A DNA stretch of 64,000 bases from Hsuehochloa calcarea (taxonomy: Eukaryota > Streptophyta > Magnoliopsida > Poales > Poaceae), in the NCBI GenBank assembly GCA_036346395.1, contig CM070601.1:16055763-16119762 (forward strand). Direction: 5' to 3'. The notes under the pieces are model-generated. The model was not told where the DNA came from. It was given only the letters and a program-made list of their open reading frames with translations, and ran no database searches. The translations under genes and the position numbers were made by a program. The stretch's first letter is position 1. Every line of letters begins with the position of its first letter. Below are positions 60,332-64,000 of the stretch, piece after piece.

Positions 60332-61544
60332 AGGATTTCTTTTGTTGGACAAGTCCCAGCACAATTTTGGCTAAGGGACAATCTGGGCGTGTTCAAGGGC
60401 TCTCCAGATATAAAATAGAAAAGCAGGAGGGAATTTGTCAATTTCGTTGACAAGCTGAGGATGAAGGCTCGGGTTTGGACTTGTTCCTTGTGTCTGTTGA
60501 GACGAGTAATCAAAATTTTCGTGTGTTACTTTGAAGGAGAACTTCTTTCGCTGTTTAACTTGAGAATAAATCCCTTGAAAAAAGAAGTATTTGAGAATAA
60601 ATTTGTCCCAAGTTAGTTTTTTTTAACCTTATTCTGGCTACGCTGGCAATTGGCCTCTCGCAATTCTTTTGCGGTGATTTGGGCAATTGGACCTTTTCAG
60701 TTCTGGATTTGTGGGCGGGCTGGGTCTGCATGAAACACCGACCTGCTCTGTTCTTTCGTGGGATTTTGCTTCAGAGCCCATTGTGTTCTTGTGTGGTTCC
60801 TGGTTTTCTTTCTCCCATCGGAAGAGATGACGGATAGACGAAGCGTAGAACATGAAAGTTGCGGTATCCCAAAAGTGAAAAGTGTAGTACTAGTACTACT
60901 AAACACGAAAGCTGCAACACGGGGCAAAAAGGCTTGCGAGTGCCCCCTTTCCCCCTACGTGGGGGAGGGAGAACCTGAGGACCAGAGCGAATGGGCTCGT
61001 CTCAGCCGCTGCAAAGCTGGGCCAGTGGCGGCAGAAAGCGCGGCCCTGCAGGCGCTCGCATCGGGCTTGACGCGCAATCCGGCGCGATCTCTCCGTACAC
61101 CGCAAAGCAGCACATACGGTTGGGGTGAAGCCGCGGAGGTGGAGACAACGCCTCCGCGGCGAGATTTCTTTATGGGAAAAGAACGCTCGGGACGACGAGC
61201 GGCCGACAGGCGGCGGGTGTGGCGTCCTGGCTAGTTGAACAGTGGGCTAGCGCGGCCGTGGCGCGGAAAGTGTCGTCCCCTGCCACTCGCGCCGCTATCT
61301 ACACGCCCACCAGCTGCTGCTGCGGCGTCGCGATTTATAACGAGAGCGCCGTTACACCGGCTACGTCCGGTGCATGGCCGAATCGACAACAACACACAAT
61401 ACCTCCTTTCCAGCATGGAACTATATATGTGATGATGTTTATGTGCTACCCAAATTTGAGATCGAGCTGTTCAGACGAAATCAACCAAAACCAACCAACA
61501 GCGATGCATGCAGCACCATCTGATTTCTGTACACTTCCGGTAAG
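60332..61544. other. SIR 3' UTR and intergenic sequence
   Basis: Begins with the 3' UTR of SIR. 60,900-61,330 is GC-rich, with open frames on both strands but no recognisable domain. No RNA gene was seen. Confidence 0.4.
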
Positions 61545-61725
61545 TCATAGGTCATCTTTAATAATATCTTTATTGTTGTTTTTTAATTATATTATATTAA
61601 CAAAATTCTAAAATTTTAATTATAAAAGAGAAAGAGAAGAGGGAGAGAGTACATATAGTTTTTATGTAGAATCGTTTGAAAAAATTATAAAATTTAAATA
61701 TTAAAGTGATTGGAGATTATTTATT
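61545..61725 (-). mobile_element. MITE of the 7979-8215 family, reverse orientation
   Basis: In reverse complement it reads AATCTCCAATCAC, TTTAAATTTTATAATTTTTT, a CTCTCTCCCTCTTCTC centre, AATTTTGTTAA, and AAAAACAACAATAAAGATA, in the same order as the element at 7979-8215. Overall divergence is substantial but the order and the terminal stretches agree. Confidence 0.5.
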
Positions 61726-62389
61726 AGAAATGCACACCTATCTTGTTAGTAGCAGTGCTACTCGACTCTACAAGTACAAGCATTGAATGTAATGGGACGG
61801 TTCGACTGCAAAGCTGAGAGAAGTCATTGAATAAGCAGGCACGAATTGTCCCATTCGATTGGCAATTCAGTTGCACTTGCACATGCCATGAGGACTTGAG
61901 TGCTGCGACGTCGTTGAGTAAGTAGAGTTATTGAACTAGGCGATGCAAGGAGTCTCCGTCCTTGAATGCCCAAGTGAACAGATCGTACGTAATGGAGGCA
62001 TGGAGTGATGGACCATCGAGGAAGAACCGAAGAAGTACTAGTGATCTTCAGTAGAGCCACTGATGATAAAACACAAAGCAGAAACTTCAATGATGAAGAA
62101 GAAATAAAATATTAGACATAGAATTCATTAGAGAGTTACCCTGCAGATTACATCGACGACAACAAAGACCACAGTAGCACATCCAAGTCATCCAATCTCA
62201 AATCAGACAACCTACCAACATATATAATTAAGTTGGAATTGATTTCTTCCCGGGATATAAAATCCAACCCAGTAAGAAAATTACCAGCGAGATTAGGGTA
62301 TTATTACACGGAAAGATACAGCTCCTAAACCTAGTTACTCCTAACAAACTATGAAATGGAGTGATTTAGATGAGAAAGTAGGATTAGAA
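61726..62389. other. Intergenic; 3' region of the minus-strand gene
   Basis: AT-rich sequence with nothing recognised. The part next to 62390 is probably 3' UTR of the following minus-strand gene. Confidence 0.4.
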
Positions 62390-63229
62390 CTACAGAAAGA
62401 TGAAGCATTCCATGGCCACCAAGGGGTTCTCCAAGGACTCCTTCCCCTCGCCGTCGCCGGACACGTCACCGCCGCCCGCAGCAGCAGCCTCCTGCTCCTC
62501 CGCCAGCGGTGGCGATGGAGATGCAGAATGCGGAGGACAGTGCGGCTGCATTGGCGGAGGCGAGAGCTGGGGAGGCGCCTCCTGTGCCCGCCGCGGCGAC
62601 GCGCGGTCGCATGGCCTCGTCGGGACAGGTGGCTTCCGCTGTGTGCAGGAGGCGGCGGCGCCGCCCGCTCGGCGCTGGTCCTGCTGCCGCTTCGCCGCCG
62701 GCGATGGCGACCTCCGACCAGGCCGCTCACCGGGGTCACGCCGCCGCGGCGGCGGCGGCGAGGGAGACGCGCGCCGGCCAGGGCACCCGGCGCCTGGGGC
62801 GGCAGGACCTCGGTCCCGCCTGGCGCGCCCGAGCTCGCCGGACACGACCTGCTTCCTGACCGGCTTCACAGGGGACCGCTCGGGCACCTCCGCCGTGGTC
62901 GCAGCCGACGACTCCGACGCCGCCTCCGACTTGTCGTCGGCGGAATGCGCCACCCCCACTGCCCTACGCACCCTTCCACCACCATCCTTCACCCTAGCAT
63001 TGCCACCCTTCGCCTTGGCCTTGTCCCCTCCACGCTCCACCGACGGCGACACAGCGCCAGCAAGTCGTCTAGGCTTGGGCCTCGGCTTGGTATTAGGGGT
63101 CTCCGAGAGCACCTCCTTGACCTTCTCCTCCTCCGGCGGCGGCGGGTCGCGGGCCTCCGCCCGCTGCCGGGAAACCTCCCCTGCCGCGGCCGGCGTCTCA
63201 CCGCGCTTCTTGCTGACGCAGCAGCCCAT
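62390..63229 (-). CDS. Predicted N-acylated, basic proline-rich protein (MGCC N-terminus)
   Basis: Single-exon frame of 279 codons. It starts MGCCVSKKRGE: Gly2 followed by Cys3/Cys4 and Ser6-Lys7 fits N-myristoylation plus palmitoylation, so a peripheral plasma-membrane location is predicted. The body is low-complexity, with Pro/Glu segments (PPPPEEEKVKEVLSETP), basic blocks (KPRPKPRRLAG) and RSPSPAAKRQQ. It closes with a hydrophobic tail, ENPLVAMECFIFL, a C-terminal pattern I associate with a plant-specific family of such proteins. No enzymatic domain is visible. Very GC-rich codon use produces long open frames on the opposite strand (62351-63316), which I treat as shadows because they lack any recognisable signature. 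Function unknown. Confidence 0.8.
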   Translation of the reverse strand: MGCCVSKKRGETPAAAGEVSRQRAEARDPPPPEEEKVKEVLSETPNTKPRPKPRRLAGAVSPSVERGGDKAKAKGGNARVKDGGGRVRRAVGVAHSADDKSEAASESSAATTAEVPERSPVKPVRKQVVSGELGRARRDRGPAAPGAGCPGRRASPSPPPPRRRDPGERPGRRSPSPAAKRQQDQRRAGGAAASCTQRKPPVPTRPCDRASPRRAQEAPPQLSPPPMQPHCPPHSASPSPPLAEEQEAAAAGGGDVSGDGEGKESLENPLVAMECFIFL

Positions 63230-64000
63230 GCCTCCCTTTGTCCTCCTCCTCGCTTCTTGCCGAGCTTAGCTAGGCGACCATTTCCCGCGAGCGCGCGCGA
63301 GCCGGTGTGTTGGTGATGGGGAGGAGCAGGAGCAGGTGGGAGGGTAGTATAGGAATGAAGTCGTTGTGGGAGTGGGAGAGCAGAGAGCGTGGGCTCTGGG
63401 TTTCCCTCCGTTGTGCTTTGATTTGCGTGAGAAGGAGAAGCGGTTGTGGAGGGAGACCGCGAGTCAAAAGGGCTGAGCTGGTGTGCACTGAACAGGTTTT
63501 GTGCTCTGATGTGAGCTTAAAATACTAATCAGGTCCAGTTCTTGATCACTGCAAGAGTAGTGCGTGAGCTGTTTAACACTGTGTAAAAAATAGTGTCATG
63601 TGCTGAGTACTGCAACTACTAGTTCTACAAAACTGCGCAAAACAGCGGCATCGTAGATGGGCTCCCGCCCTTCTGCGCTGCACTCTTGCAGATCGAAAGT
63701 CAACTTTTAATTTCGATCAACTTTTAATCGGCAGTTCTGCACTCCTCCGAACGTTAGCACTTTTCACCCACCGGACAGCAGTCTGTCGAGCAATTTCGAA
63801 AATCAAACATCAAACGTGGTTGTTCGGTTAGAAAAGGCCTTATGTGTGATGGAGCAAAACTTATTAGCTGTTTGGTTGTTTACCTCTTTCAGCATCGTAG
63901 ATCAAGCTTGAGCGATGTTTAATCATCTGGTCAAAGATTCAAAACATCTCAAAACCATATATGTATGTCATCGGCCCATGTTTAGAACACGATAATTTTT
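63230..64000. other. Upstream region of the MGCC gene
   Basis: 63,230-63,500 is probably the 5' UTR and promoter of the minus-strand gene (read on the minus strand it is C/T-rich with TCTCTC and CCTCC stretches). 63,500-64,000 is AT-rich and nothing was recognised. Confidence 0.4.

Noticed and set aside
62351..63316. Long plus-strand open frames (289-321 codons) opposite the MGCC gene
   Set aside because: They arise from very GC-rich antisense sequence, give Arg/Pro-rich low-complexity translations, and show no signature. The minus-strand frame has a clear acylation N-terminus.

Overview
The window is plant nuclear DNA from a grass (Poaceae). The genes are split by GT-AG introns, several have GC-rich first exons, and the transposon types (PIF/Harbinger, Copia, a CACTA element with CACTCGG subterminal repeats, LINE, MITEs, Ulp1-type gene-carrying elements) are those of grass genomes. 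The species cannot be fixed from the sequence. I see no tRNA, rRNA, CRISPR array or bacterial operon.

Layout. (1) 1-13056 and 27152-40095 are two nearly identical direct copies, about 13 kb each and 27,151 bp apart. Each holds a fragment of NSF exon 1, a PIF/Harbinger element, AT-rich tandem repeats and MITEs, and the 5' half of a MUCI70-type glycosyltransferase gene. Only the left copy continues into the rest of that gene (to 14381). The right copy stops inside exon 6 against unrelated transposon sequence. (2) 16.4-17.1 kb is a decayed GH5 endo-beta-mannanase pseudogene. (3) 18103-24852 (minus strand) is a complete NSF (vesicle-fusing ATPase) gene of 21 exons, predicted 747 aa, with a solo LTR in one intron. 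(4) 25.9-27.0 kb is an unrecognised minus-strand multi-exon region. (5) 40.1-49.1 kb is a transposon graveyard: an Ulp1-type element gene, a LINE fragment, two arabinogalactan-peptide remnants (one cut by a CACTA terminus, one without its ATG), and a long TA microsatellite. (6) 49134-54924 is a degenerate but structurally complete Copia retrotransposon with a 5-bp target duplication. (7) 56112-60331 is a complete ferredoxin-sulfite reductase gene (8 exons, 637 aa). (8) 62390-63229 (minus) is a single-exon gene for a predicted N-acylated basic, proline-rich protein.

The intact genes are independent housekeeping or cell-wall genes (vesicle fusion, sulfur assimilation, Golgi glycan synthesis). 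They do not form a pathway cluster.

The most notable signal is in how the two 13-kb copies differ. Their discrepancies fall mostly on CAG or CTG trinucleotides, which are turned into CG-containing strings with 1-2 base indels, sometimes in one copy and sometimes in the other. This looks like a consensus or base-calling artefact at CHG-methylated sites rather than evolution. It explains several apparent frameshifts and may unintentionally record which sequence is CHG-methylated.
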